64,000 nucleotides of DNA from Mycobacterium marinum (GTDB lineage Bacteria > Actinomycetota > Actinomycetes > Mycobacteriales > Mycobacteriaceae). The notes below the pieces were generated by a model. The model ran no database searches and was not told the DNA's origin. It was given only the letters and a program-made list of their open reading frames with translations. The position numbers and the translations under genes were made by a program. This document shows positions 26,089 to 34,943 of this stretch, piece by piece (position 1 is the stretch's first letter; every line of letters starts with the position of its first letter). The stretch covers positions 5,022,001 to 5,086,000 of the forward strand of contig NZ_CP024190.1 in assembly GCF_003391395.1 (NCBI RefSeq), written 5' to 3'.

Positions 26089-27687
26089 ATGGGAGTGGCT
26101 GGCGTCGGCTTGGGCCAACTGCTGCTCGCCCTGGATGCGACGCTGGTCAGCCTGGTGGAAGCCCCGCGTGGCCTAGACCTTCCGGTGGCCTCGGCAGCCT
26201 TGGTCGATTCCGACGATGTGCGGCTGGGTCTGGCGGCGGCTGCTGGCTCGGCCGACATCTTTTTCCTGCTCGGTGTCACCGACCACGAAGCGTTGCGGTG
26301 GATCGACGGGCAGGCCGGGACCCCGGTGGCGATATTCGTCAAGCAACCGTCGGACGCGGTGGTGGCCAAGGCCGTCCGCTCCGGGGCAGCGGTGGTGGCG
26401 GTGGAGCCCCAGGCCCGCTGGGAGCGGCTGTACCGTCTGGTCAACCACGTACTCGAGCACCACGGGGACCGGACCACCGATGACTCGGGCACTGATTTGT
26501 TCGGCCTGGCCCAGTCGCTGGCCGACCGTATCCACGGCATGGTCAGCATCGAGGACGCCCAGTCACACGTACTCGCCTATTCGGCTTCCAGCGACGAGGC
26601 CGACGAGCTGCGCAGGCTCTCCATCCTGGGCCGTGCGGGTCCACCCGAGCATCTCAAGTGGATCGGCCAGTGGGGCATCTTCGATGCGCTTCGCTCCGGC
26701 AGCGAGGTGGTGCGGGTGGCCGAGCGCCCCGAACTAGGACTGCGTCCGCGATTGGCCATCGGTATTCATCAGTCACCGGTCGCCGCACGGCGCCCACCGG
26801 TGTTCGCCGGATCCATCTGGGTTCAACAAGGCTCCCAGCCGCTGGCCGAGGACGCCGAAGAAGTGCTGCGCGGCGCGGCGGTTCTAGGCGCCCGCATCAT
26901 GACACGCCTGGCATCGCGCCCATCCACGCACGCCCGGCGAGTGCAGCAGCTACTGGGCCTAGCCGATCCTGACCCCACCGCGGCACCCGCGGACGTCACC
27001 GCCATCGCGCGCGAACTCGGTCTATCCGCTGACGGAAACGCCGCCCTGATCGGCTTCGACACCATCGAAGCCGACGACAAGCAGTCCCGTCTCGCCGATG
27101 TACTAGCGCTGAGCGCAAGCGCATTTCGGCGTGACGCCCAAGTCGGCACCAATGAATCGCGCATCTACGTCGTGCTGCCGCAGACCGCGACCGCGCGTTC
27201 ACTGACCTCCTGGGTTCGCGGCACCATCAGCGCGCTGCGCAGCGAGCTGGGGGTGGAGTTGCGGGCAACCATCGCCGCACCGGTTGCGGGCCTGGATGGA
27301 CTTGCCTCGGCGCGTATCGAAGTGGATCGCGTGCTGGACAGCGCCGAGCGCCACCCCATTTCGATCGGTCGGGTGACCTCACTGGCCGAAGCACGCACCA
27401 CCGTGCTGCTTGACGAGATCGTCACCCTGGTCGGCAACGATGCACGGCTGATAGATCCCCGGATACCCGACCTGCGTGCCAAGGATCCGGTGCTGGCCGA
27501 CACGTTGCGTGTCTATCTGGACAGCTTCGGCGATATCGGCCTAGCCGCGCAGTCACTGCAGGTACATCCCAACACCGTTCGCTACCGCATTCGGCGCGTC
27601 GAGAAGCTGTTGTCAACCTCCTTCGCCGATCCCGATGTACGGCTGGTCTTTTCGCTGGGCTTACGGGCCACCGACCGCTTCAGTTAG
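26089..27687 (+). CDS. pruC: PucR-family proline-utilisation regulator PruC
   Basis: A 532-residue PucR-type regulator divergent from rocA-putB, matching Rv1186c, the activator of proline catabolism in mycobacteria. The N-terminal PucR domain (LLLALDATLVSLVEAPRGLDLPVASAALVDSDD) is followed by a GAF-like middle (HGMVSIEDAQSHVLAYS) and a GGDEF-like region. The C-terminal HTH is LDSFGDIGLAAQSLQVHPNTVRYRIRRVEKLL. In H37Rv the gene next to Rv1186c is fadD21, the end of the polyacyltrehalose locus. Here a sulfotransferase gene follows 87 bp downstream. Confidence 0.93.
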   Translation: MGVAGVGLGQLLLALDATLVSLVEAPRGLDLPVASAALVDSDDVRLGLAAAAGSADIFFLLGVTDHEALRWIDGQAGTPVAIFVKQPSDAVVAKAVRSGAAVVAVEPQARWERLYRLVNHVLEHHGDRTTDDSGTDLFGLAQSLADRIHGMVSIEDAQSHVLAYSASSDEADELRRLSILGRAGPPEHLKWIGQWGIFDALRSGSEVVRVAERPELGLRPRLAIGIHQSPVAARRPPVFAGSIWVQQGSQPLAEDAEEVLRGAAVLGARIMTRLASRPSTHARRVQQLLGLADPDPTAAPADVTAIARELGLSADGNAALIGFDTIEADDKQSRLADVLALSASAFRRDAQVGTNESRIYVVLPQTATARSLTSWVRGTISALRSELGVELRATIAAPVAGLDGLASARIEVDRVLDSAERHPISIGRVTSLAEARTTVLLDEIVTLVGNDARLIDPRIPDLRAKDPVLADTLRVYLDSFGDIGLAAQSLQVHPNTVRYRIRRVEKLLSTSFADPDVRLVFSLGLRATDRFS

Positions 27688-27774
27688 CCAACCGCGGTTG
27701 CATACAAGAGTAATCTTCAGCGTGAACCCAATTTTCGCCCTTGCCGCGAATTTGCCACGCGTTAGTCTTCCTTC

Positions 27775-28578
27775 GTGGCAGATAGCCCGTCGTCGTATCT
27801 GGTTCTAGCCTCCCAGCGCAGCGGCAGCACGCTGTTGGTCGAATCATTGCGCGCCACCGGCGTCGCCGGCGAGCCTCAGGAGTTCTTTCAGTATCTGCCC
27901 ACCACCAGCCAGCCTCCACAGCCGCGCGAGTGGTTCGCCGGCGTCGAGGACGACTCGATCCTGCGCCTGCTCGATCCGCTGGACGAAGGTAAGCCGGATC
28001 TGGCACCGCCCGAAATCTGGCGTGACTACGTCCGCACCGTAGGGCGAACACCCAACGGGGTCTGGGGCGGCAAACTGATGTGGAATCAGACTCCCCTGCT
28101 GCTGAACCGGGCAAGGCAGCTCCCGAATCGATCGGGCGACGGGCTGTCGGCCGCGATCCGCGACGTGATCGGCGAGAACCCCCTCCTGGTTTATGTCTAC
28201 CGTCCCGATGTGGTGTCGCAGGCAGTGTCGTTCTGGCGCGCGGTACAGACCGGAGTCTGGCGAGGCCACCCCGACCCGGCACGCGACGCTCGTGCCAGCT
28301 ATCACGCCGGCGCGATCGCCCATGTGGTGAGCATGCTCCGCGCGCAGGAACAGGGTTGGCGAAGCTGGTTCGCCGAAGAGGGCATTGCACCGATGGAGAT
28401 CTCCTACCCGGTGCTGTGGCGCAATCTAACCCTGCTGGTCGGCGACATCCTGGAAGCGTTGGGGCTCGACGCACGGCTGGCGCCCACCGCACCACTGGTT
28501 CGACAAGCCAACGAACGTTCCGACGAGTGGGTGGACCGCTATCGCGCAGATGCCGACAGAGCGGGCCTACCCACGTAG
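27775..28578 (+). CDS. stf0: trehalose 2-sulfotransferase Stf0
   Basis: A 267-residue PAPS-dependent sulfotransferase, the same length as Stf0 (Rv0295c), with near-identical blocks. YLVLASQRSGSTLLVESLRATGVAGEPQEFFQYLP contains the 5'-phosphosulfate loop and the catalytic Glu region. TPNGVWGGKLMWNQTPLL, YRPDVVSQAVSFWRAVQTGVWRG (3'-phosphate site) and ERSDEWVDRY follow. Stf0 makes trehalose-2-sulfate, the head group of sulfolipid-1. Start GTG 27775. In H37Rv stf0 is elsewhere. Here it sits beside a sulfate-activation island and in the position of the polyacyltrehalose genes, which suggests a local trehalose-sulfation function supplied by the neighbouring PAPS genes. Confidence 0.93.
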   Translation: MADSPSSYLVLASQRSGSTLLVESLRATGVAGEPQEFFQYLPTTSQPPQPREWFAGVEDDSILRLLDPLDEGKPDLAPPEIWRDYVRTVGRTPNGVWGGKLMWNQTPLLLNRARQLPNRSGDGLSAAIRDVIGENPLLVYVYRPDVVSQAVSFWRAVQTGVWRGHPDPARDARASYHAGAIAHVVSMLRAQEQGWRSWFAEEGIAPMEISYPVLWRNLTLLVGDILEALGLDARLAPTAPLVRQANERSDEWVDRYRADADRAGLPT

Positions 28579-28762
28579 CCCCCCGGCATCAACCTTCAGC
28601 GGCCACCTCGACCCCTGAGCACGTCCGCAATTGATTAAGTACGGCAACATATTTCACCCACACAATGGCGGGCGCTACCACCCCGACGCGGAGTTGCGGC
28701 ACGACGCGGCCATCGTCGATCGCACCGTAGCCGCGCCATGTCCCGAAAGCCACACCCACAGT

Positions 28763-29015
28763 CTGGACATACCGATGAAGTCAGCTGGAAGTCTGCTGTG
28801 CATCCCCCCGGTCGAGTTGTCGAAGCACCACAGCTCGGTTTAACTGTCAACCTATAGCTTCAAGGAAGTTATAAAGGTGCGCCGGGGCGATTGCGGCGCA
28901 TAACGGCGGTGGGGCTCGCCATAACCGCCCGTCGCGAAAGCGATGGCCAACGGTCCCTGCGGAACAGTCAATACGTGGCTGCCAATTGTGCAGCCACCTG
29001 TGACGCGGGGAAGGG
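28763..29015 (+). repeat. upstream repeat, copy 1 (before transporter 1)
   Basis: A roughly 250-bp diverged repeat shared with 39866-40127 (inverted) and 43040-43290. Conserved words in order are GCTGGAA.TCT.CTGTGCAT, CGAGTTGT, CGGTTT.ACT, GGCGGTGGGGCTCGCCATAA, GGCCAACGGTCCCTGCGGAA and TGTGACGCGG. The copy points towards the transporter start about 330 bp downstream. The rest of the 28579-29343 gap shows no gene. Confidence 0.75.
28943..28960 (-). promoter_or_regulatory. DosR-box-like element, copy 1
   Basis: The minus strand reads GCAGGGACCGTTGGCCAT. The GGGAC-N4-GGCC core resembles the DosR consensus GGGACTWWAGTCCC in 9 of 14 positions or so. The same core is retained in the other repeat copies (39957-39974 and about 43185-43201). 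No -10 was demonstrated. Confidence 0.4.
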
Positions 29016-29343
29016 GGCCTTGTGACCGTAGGTTTTTCACACTTGACGACGGTCGGCACCGCGTTGCACTTGCGCCGGCCCCCTCGCACAACTTCGGCTC
29101 GCACGACTTCGGCGAGCAGCCCGACTGCGACAAACTCGGCCGGGAAGTTTATTACCGTCAAGCCACTCATGCAACTCCCATGCGGGACAACGGCTGCCCA
29201 CGTGCGCCTTCCCCGGGTTCCCGTCGCTGAGACCGACGCCAACCCGCTGGACGCTCGATTGCCTTTCGGCGCGGCACAACCCAAGGCAAGCACCCCGGCA
29301 TCGCCGATCGCCGTCCACCACCAACCCGAAAGGTTCGCAGCCT

Positions 29344-30813
29344 ATGGCGCGCTCGCGCATCACTGACTGGCATCCAGAAGACACGGTGGCCTGGGCAAAC
29401 GGGAACTATGCGATTGCCCGCCGGAACCTGACCTGGTTAGTCCTCAATGCGCACATCGCCTTTTCGGTTTGGTACCTCTGGTCGGTGATGGTGCTGTTCA
29501 TGCCGCAGTCCATCTACGGTTTCACCACCGGCGACAAGCTACTGCTGGACGCCACCGCATCATTGGTCGGAGCGCTGGTGCGCATCCCATATGCGATGGC
29601 GGCCAACTGGTTTGGTGGAAGCACCTGGACCACAATCTCCGCACTTGTGCTGTTGATCCCCACCCTCGGAACCATCGTGCTGCTGGCCCACCCGGGCCTG
29701 CCGCTGTGGCCCTACCTCGTGTGCGCCGCGTTCACCGGTTTAGGGGGCGGTAACTATTCGGGTTCACTGGCCAAGGTCGACGGCCTCTTTCCGCAACGAC
29801 TCAAGGGCTTTGTGCTCGGCTTGACCGGCGGCATGGCCAACCTCGGATCTGCCGCCGTCCAGATGGTCGGACTCGTTGTCCTGGCCACCGCGGGCCACGC
29901 GGCTCCCTATTGGGTATGCGCAATCTATTTGGTGCTGCTGACCATTGGCGGCATCGGTGCGGCATTGTTCATGGACGACGTGGTAGCCCACCGCACCGGT
30001 CTGTCGTTGAACAACCTGCGGTCCATTCTCACCGTGCCCGACTCGTGGACGATCTCGCTGCTCTACATGTGCGCGTCGGGCTCGTTCCTCGGCTTCGCGT
30101 TCGCGTTCGGCCAGGTGCTGCAGCACAACTTCGCGGCAGCCGGGGAAACCCAGGCTCATGCGTCACTGCACGCCGCCCAAATCGCGTTCATCGGCCCCCT
30201 GTTGGGCTCACTGGCAAGGATCATCGGCGGCAAGCTCAGCGATCGCTTCGGCGGTGGTCACGTCACTCTCACCGTCTTCTCTGCGGCGATCCTGGCCGGC
30301 GGATTCTTGGTCGGCGTCAGCATCTACGCCGACGCGGCGGCGGAGCGCGGCGATCCGATGACCGGCTTCATGATGGCCGGATACATCGTGGGCTTTATCG
30401 CGCTGTTCATCGTCTGCGGAGCGGGCAAGGGCGCGGTGTACAAGCTGATTCCGTCGGTGTTCGAGGAACGCAGCCGCGGGCTGAGCCTGAACGCTGCCCA
30501 ACGCCACCACTGGGCACGAGTCCGGTCCGGAGCCCTGATTGGGTTCGCCGGTTCCTTCGGCGCGTTGGGCGGGGTCGGGATCAACATGGCACTGCGGCAG
30601 TCCTACGTCAGCACCGGCACGGAAACGCCCGCATTCTGGATCTTCTTCGCGTGTTATATCGGCGCGGCCATCCTGACCTGGGTGCGCTACGTGCGGCCGA
30701 CGGAAACCGCCGCCGGTGCGGCGGGCCGGCCCGCTCCACTTCCGGCATCCGCACCCCAGCCGTCGGCAGAGTCGGCCGCCGAACCAACCGCGGCGGAGTC
30801 GATCACGACCTGA
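29344..30813 (+). CDS. NarK/NasA-type (NNP) MFS transporter, copy 1
   Basis: A 489-residue membrane protein with about twelve TM segments. The nitrate-signature-like stretch GLGGGNYSGSLAKVDGLFPQRLKGFVLGLTGGMANLGSAAVQ is the NNP-family hallmark of nitrate/nitrite porters. A second glycine-rich motif, FIVCGAGKGAVYKLIPSVFEE, lies near residue 360. The tail is Ala/Pro-rich and cytoplasmic. ATG 29344 has GAAAGG fourteen bases upstream. It is a close paralogue of the minus-strand gene at 38154-39566 and lies 59 bp ahead of cysQ on the same strand, so it probably leads the sulfation operon. Nitrate or nitrite is the family substrate. Another oxyanion such as sulfate cannot be excluded here. Confidence 0.85.
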   Translation: MARSRITDWHPEDTVAWANGNYAIARRNLTWLVLNAHIAFSVWYLWSVMVLFMPQSIYGFTTGDKLLLDATASLVGALVRIPYAMAANWFGGSTWTTISALVLLIPTLGTIVLLAHPGLPLWPYLVCAAFTGLGGGNYSGSLAKVDGLFPQRLKGFVLGLTGGMANLGSAAVQMVGLVVLATAGHAAPYWVCAIYLVLLTIGGIGAALFMDDVVAHRTGLSLNNLRSILTVPDSWTISLLYMCASGSFLGFAFAFGQVLQHNFAAAGETQAHASLHAAQIAFIGPLLGSLARIIGGKLSDRFGGGHVTLTVFSAAILAGGFLVGVSIYADAAAERGDPMTGFMMAGYIVGFIALFIVCGAGKGAVYKLIPSVFEERSRGLSLNAAQRHHWARVRSGALIGFAGSFGALGGVGINMALRQSYVSTGTETPAFWIFFACYIGAAILTWVRYVRPTETAAGAAGRPAPLPASAPQPSAESAAEPTAAESITT

Positions 30814-30872
30814 ACTAGATCGTGGGGTGGCATATCCGATGCCGCCAAGCCGAGGAGGGGAATAACCACACA

Positions 30873-31673
30873 ATGGGAGGCATAGTGTACGAAGCAGTCA
30901 GTACGACGTTGGCCGATAAACATCTTGAGCAGGTCACCGCCATCGCGGTCGAGGCCGGAAAGCTGACTCTCAAGTATCGCCAGAATCCGGAGGTTACCGA
31001 GAAAGGCGATCACGGTGACGACACCTCACCGGTCACCGAAGCCGACTTGGCAGCGAACTCGTACATCACCAACCATCTCGCGGCGCTCGACCCGGACATA
31101 CCGATAATCTCCGAGGAAACCAAGTCGGCGGACTATGAAACCCGACAACATTGGCATCGCTTTTGGCTGGTGGATCCGCTGGACGGCACCAAAGAATTCA
31201 TCAAGGGCAGCGATGAGTTCACCGTCAACATCGCCCTGGTCGAGAACCAGGAACCCATTCTCGGGGCAATCTACGTTCCAGCGAAGCAACTTCTGTACTA
31301 CGCGGCCAAAGGCCACGGCAGCTGGAGAGTGAAGGATAACGGGACCCCGGTACAGATATTCTCGTCGGTTCCCGACCTCAGCAACGGGCTGACCATCGTG
31401 GAGAGTAGGTCACACCCATCGGCGGCGCTGGAAAACTACCTCAAGGATTTTCCCATCAGAAAGCGGATATCCGCAGGTAGTTCACTCAAATTCTGCGTTG
31501 TCGCCGAAGGCATTGCCGACATATATCCACGGCTGAATCCCACGATGGAGTGGGACGTGGCGGCGGGCGACTGCATATACCGTAATTCCACGCATTCGGG
31601 CCAACGTACATCCTCGTTGACGTACAACAAGCCCACGTTGAAAAATGACAGCTTCGTCATCGGCCTCAAGTGA
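30873..31673 (+). CDS. cysQ: 3'(2'),5'-bisphosphate nucleotidase CysQ
   Basis: A 266-residue IMPase-superfamily phosphatase. The metal-site motifs are IISEETKS, WLVDPLDGTKEFIKGSDEFTVNIALVE and the C-terminal EWDVAAGDCIY. The GTKEF form of the second motif is characteristic of CysQ rather than inositol phosphatases. It hydrolyses PAP, the by-product of PAPS-dependent sulfotransferases, to AMP and so relieves product inhibition. ATG 30873 (MGGIVYEAV) has GAGGAGG upstream. An in-frame GTG at 30822 would add 17 residues. Codon use is AT-richer than the backbone genes. It is more like proteobacterial CysQ than the usual mycobacterial one, as far as I can judge by eye. Confidence 0.9.
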   Translation: MGGIVYEAVSTTLADKHLEQVTAIAVEAGKLTLKYRQNPEVTEKGDHGDDTSPVTEADLAANSYITNHLAALDPDIPIISEETKSADYETRQHWHRFWLVDPLDGTKEFIKGSDEFTVNIALVENQEPILGAIYVPAKQLLYYAAKGHGSWRVKDNGTPVQIFSSVPDLSNGLTIVESRSHPSAALENYLKDFPIRKRISAGSSLKFCVVAEGIADIYPRLNPTMEWDVAAGDCIYRNSTHSGQRTSSLTYNKPTLKNDSFVIGLK

Positions 31674-32155
31674 GTTTCACAGCATCAGGCTGGCACGACA
31701 AATATCATCTGGATCGAGCTGGCGGAAATAGCTATTTGGCGACGCGACCACACCGATAGAACACGCCGAACCTAAGCAACAACAGCAAGCATCCAACCAG
31801 AATACAGCGAATCACAAGGTTTCCCGACAATAATTAAAATCACGTTGAGCAAAACTGATCGGGAGGGATAGTTGACAACCTCGCAGGACCGCCAGTCGGC
31901 ACCGCATGCAACCAGCGGTGGCAGAACAGTCCTGTTCAGCAGGGTTGACATAGTCGGTGCGTCGACAGCCTTGGGAGCGAGGTGGTCGTCAACCAGGTCG
32001 GCAATTAATCCGACCGGAGTTTGCGCTTCGATTGGCCAGGAGGCGGCGATTGAGGTGCGCCAGAAAACGTTAGTTGAACCTCTCAAAGTGCATCAGCCTT
32101 GGCACCTGGGCGCATGCGCACGAAAGCTGATTCATCGACAGGGGGAGACTGTTAA
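31674..32155. other. 482-bp gap between cysQ and cysC with a doubtful small ORF
   Basis: Relatively AT-rich. One frame (TTG 31872 to TGA 32159, 95 aa, preceded by GGGAGGG) ends with an ATGA overlap on the cysC start, which would fit translational coupling. Its protein has no recognisable fold or composition bias. I therefore do not call it a gene. Otherwise nothing is recognised. Confidence 0.4.
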
Positions 32156-32860
32156 ATGAATTCGAACATCACCTGGCACAGCCACTCTGTTACACGCGTT
32201 GAACGCGAGAGACTGAACGGACACCGAGGCTGTGTCATCTGGTTTACCGGTCTCAGCGCCAGCGGCAAGAGCACCATTGCAAATCTGGTTGACCAAAAGC
32301 TTTGCGAGCGAGAAGTCCGCACATACCTGCTCGATGGAGACAATGTTCGATACGGGCTCAACGCCAGTCCCGACACCCTTCAACAGCGCCATGGCAGAGA
32401 ATTCGCATCCCGCTTTGGACTGGGATTCTCAGCGGAGGACAGAGAAGAGAACATCCGACGCATCGGCGCGGTGGCCAAATTATTCTCTGAGGCCGGCGTG
32501 GTGGCGCTGACGGCCTTCATCAGTCCCTATCGTCGCGATCGAGATGGGGTTCGCGCGACCCTGGCCGACGGCGACTTCCTGGAAATCTTCATCGACACGC
32601 CCATCGAGATATGCGAACAACGCGACCCCAAAGGGCTCTACAAGAAAGTGCGGGCCGGAGAGATCAAGGGCTTCACCGGAATTGACGATCCTTATGAGGC
32701 TCCGGTGGCACCGGAGTTGAGGCTCGAGGGTGGGATGAAAGACGCCGAGACGCTGGCGGATGAAGTGATTTCTTACCTGGAAAAGGTGGGTGTCATTCCG
32801 GCGCTGGCGCGGTGCGGAACCGCTCGGGAAGGGAGTGTCGAGGTTCAGCAGGTTTCCTAG
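32156..32860 (+). CDS. cysC: adenylylsulfate (APS) kinase CysC
   Basis: A 234-residue stand-alone APS kinase that phosphorylates APS to PAPS, the sulfate donor. The P-loop is GCVIWFTGLSASGKSTIAN and the APS-binding part is YLLDGDNVRYGLN. RIGAVAKLFSEAGVVALTAFISPYRRDRD, DPKGLYKKVRAGEIKGFTGIDDPYEAP and the C-terminal helix follow. M. tuberculosis makes PAPS with the CysD/CysNC complex, so a separate CysC is additional machinery. The last 20 or so residues (PALARCGTAREGSVEVQQVS) extend beyond the usual end. GGGGGAG precedes ATG 32156. It serves the sulfotransferase directly downstream. Confidence 0.93.
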   Translation: MNSNITWHSHSVTRVERERLNGHRGCVIWFTGLSASGKSTIANLVDQKLCEREVRTYLLDGDNVRYGLNASPDTLQQRHGREFASRFGLGFSAEDREENIRRIGAVAKLFSEAGVVALTAFISPYRRDRDGVRATLADGDFLEIFIDTPIEICEQRDPKGLYKKVRAGEIKGFTGIDDPYEAPVAPELRLEGGMKDAETLADEVISYLEKVGVIPALARCGTAREGSVEVQQVS

Positions 32861-32940
32861 ACCGGTTTGAGTTCTTGAACGTTCGTTCGCGCGAGATCGA
32901 TTTTCTCGTCAGCGACATACAGAAAGGCAATTTCGCTGTG

Positions 32941-33864
32941 ATGAAGCAACTACTCGCTCCGACCAGAGTCCTCAGAGACTATCTGTCCAACTCATTGGTG
33001 TGGGAGGACTTCCTCGCCCAGGGCGGGTTCGTCGAGGGAGACATCGTTGTTGCCGATCCGTTCAAGGCCGGCACCACCTGGACTCAGCGGATCTTGCAGC
33101 AGATCCTGCACAACGGCGAGGAGAAGGAGACCGGACTCTCCGACAGCTCCCCTTGGCTGGATTCCAGTTGGGGTGACCACGCCGAAATGCTGCGGGTACT
33201 CAAGCAGCAGCGCGAGACCGGGATGCGCCGCGTCATGAAATCGCACCTGCCCGCCGATGCTCTTCCGATCGCGCCCGAGGCACGGTACGTGTTCGTCGGC
33301 AGAAACGGTAAAGACCTGGGCATCAGCTTCCACAACTACCTCTACAACTTCTCCGAACAGACGATGTCGGCGATCAACCGGGTGCACGCGCAGTGGTCGG
33401 AGAACTCGGCGCCGCTGGTGATTCCCTCGGACATGCGCACGTTCTTCGACTTGTGGCTCGACAACGACGGGTATGACTGCTGCGACCTGCTCGACATCAT
33501 GAAGTCATGGTGGGACCTGCGGGATGAGCCCAATGTGCTACTGGTCCACTACCAGGATCTGAAGAAAGATCTGCCGGGCCAGATAGCGCGGATCGCCTCG
33601 TTCCTATCTATCGATCCCGCGTCGCTGCGGATGGACGCGATCGTTGAACACAGCTCGTTCGACTACATGAGTGGTCGGGCAGAAAAGATGGCTCCGTTTG
33701 GGGGCGAACACATGTCGAGCGCCAAGGCCTTCTTCCACAAAGGCCCCAAGCGCGATCACCGGACCGAATTGACCCCCGAGCAGATCGAGCGCTTCGACCG
33801 AATTGCGCTGGAAAAGCTCGGCTCCGAATGTGCCCACTGGTTGGAAACGGGTGAGACACCCTAA
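32941..33864 (+). CDS. PAPS-dependent sulfotransferase (Sulfotransfer_1 type), acceptor unknown
   Basis: A 307-residue sulfotransferase distinct from Stf0. The 5'-phosphosulfate loop is VADPFKAGTTWTQRILQQIL, the MKSHLP strand follows, and the 3'-phosphate motif is YVFVGRNGKDLGISFHNYL. The late FFHKGPKRDHRTELTPEQIERF corresponds to the RKGxxGDWKN motif of cytosolic sulfotransferases, with changes (FHKGPKRDH). The Arg-to-His change at RKG is notable. ATG 32941 has AGAAAGG upstream; the open frame begins inside cysC. The family resembles mycobacterial Stf1-3 and glycolipid sulfotransferases. It lies between cysC and membrane-protein genes, so a lipid or exported small-molecule acceptor is plausible. 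Confidence 0.88.
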   Translation: MKQLLAPTRVLRDYLSNSLVWEDFLAQGGFVEGDIVVADPFKAGTTWTQRILQQILHNGEEKETGLSDSSPWLDSSWGDHAEMLRVLKQQRETGMRRVMKSHLPADALPIAPEARYVFVGRNGKDLGISFHNYLYNFSEQTMSAINRVHAQWSENSAPLVIPSDMRTFFDLWLDNDGYDCCDLLDIMKSWWDLRDEPNVLLVHYQDLKKDLPGQIARIASFLSIDPASLRMDAIVEHSSFDYMSGRAEKMAPFGGEHMSSAKAFFHKGPKRDHRTELTPEQIERFDRIALEKLGSECAHWLETGETP

Positions 33865-33894
33865 CCGGTCGGGCTGGTACCGCAACGGGGGCGG

Positions 33895-33928
33895 CCGCGG
33901 GACCTCGCACCGAAGCGAGGTCCCGCGG
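33895..33928 (+). terminator. 14-bp perfect hairpin after the sulfotransferase gene
   Basis: CCGCGGGACCTCGC (33895-33908) pairs perfectly with 33915-33928 around ACCGAA. There is no T-run. It lies 30 bp after the stop codon and could end or attenuate transcription into the following membrane-protein gene. Confidence 0.6.
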
Positions 33929-33991
33929 GTTCCAATCGCAATCCCGACGGCGCTGACTGAGCGCAGGCTGACCACCCGTGACCACCTGGCA

Positions 33992-34933
33992 ATGGAAGCC
34001 ACGGCCGTGATGTACGTGGTGGCGGTGGCGACGACGGCGCAGTTCAGCGGCTCACGATGGTTCCTGTTCCCGGCGCTCGCCGCGATCTCGGATGACGTTT
34101 TGACTCGACCGTGGGGGAAGTGGGCGAGCCAGCCGGGGCGGCTGGTAGTTACGCCCACTCTGGGGGCGGCCATCGGCACACTGATTACGAAACAGTTCGC
34201 CTATCACGTTTTGAGCGTCCTACTCATCGTGACCGCATGTTTGGGCTTGTTGGCCATCCTCAGATCAAACATCGGGCCCGCCATAGCCGCCGGAATGCTA
34301 CCGCTGGTGCTGGGCATCACCAGCTGGCTCTACCCGGTCGCGGTAATGATCGGCCTGGTTGGGGTCGTCGTACTTCTGGTGCCCTGGCACCGGCATTATC
34401 AACGCAAATATCCCGACCAAGTCGAGGTCGCAACCAGCGATATCGACGACCGCCTCGAGGCGCCGCCGGTCGGGAATAGATGGATCCTGCCGCTATATCT
34501 GTTCCTGGCGACGCTGGCCTGCTATGCCACGGTGTCGGGCCTGCGGCTGCTACTTGTGCCGCCACTTGTCGTCATCGCATACGAGATGTTCGCCAACCCC
34601 GATTCGTGCCCCTGGGCACAGAAGCCCTTCACCCTTCCGCTGGCTTGCCTTCTTACCGCTACGGCGGGATGGCTCGCCGTCACCGCATTCGGGGCCAGCG
34701 GCATCGCGGCGGGGCTGAGCATGGCCACCGGGATCGCAGTCCTTCGTCTGCTGCAGATCCACATGCCGCCCGCGCTGGCGATCGGACTACTCCCCCTGGT
34801 GATCAGTTCCGCCGGAATCAAATACCCCATCTGCGTGGCCATCGGCGCCACAGCCCTGACGTTCGTTTTTCTGCTCTATAGACGGTGGATCGCCAGGCCG
34901 GGCTGCGCCACCGAAAGTATTTCGATGAGATGA
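33992..34933 (+). CDS. tandem HPP-like integral membrane protein
   Basis: About 313 residues with eight or so hydrophobic segments in two similar halves. The first half has SDDVLTRPWGKWASQPGRLVVTPTLGAAIGTLI and NIGPAIAAGMLPLVLG. The second has ANPDSCPWAQKPFTLPLACLLTATAGWLA and HMPPALAIGLLPLVIS. The SPxAQP-like segment and (H)xPPA motif resemble the HPP family, some members of which move nitrite across plastid or bacterial membranes. A hydrophilic linker (RHYQRKYPDQVEVATSDIDDRLEAPPVG) joins the halves. ATG 33992 lies after the hairpin; an in-frame GTG at 33851 overlapping the sulfotransferase is an alternative start. The family call is by eye and moderate. Confidence 0.6.
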   Translation: MEATAVMYVVAVATTAQFSGSRWFLFPALAAISDDVLTRPWGKWASQPGRLVVTPTLGAAIGTLITKQFAYHVLSVLLIVTACLGLLAILRSNIGPAIAAGMLPLVLGITSWLYPVAVMIGLVGVVVLLVPWHRHYQRKYPDQVEVATSDIDDRLEAPPVGNRWILPLYLFLATLACYATVSGLRLLLVPPLVVIAYEMFANPDSCPWAQKPFTLPLACLLTATAGWLAVTAFGASGIAAGLSMATGIAVLRLLQIHMPPALAIGLLPLVISSAGIKYPICVAIGATALTFVFLLYRRWIARPGCATESISMR

Positions 34934-34943
34934 GGAGTCCAAC

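Noticed and set aside
31872..32159. A 95-codon frame ending in an ATGA overlap with cysC.
   Set aside because: Tempting because of coupling and a GGGAGGG site, but the protein has no recognisable features and a long frame is easy by chance. Kept only as a note in the gap entry.
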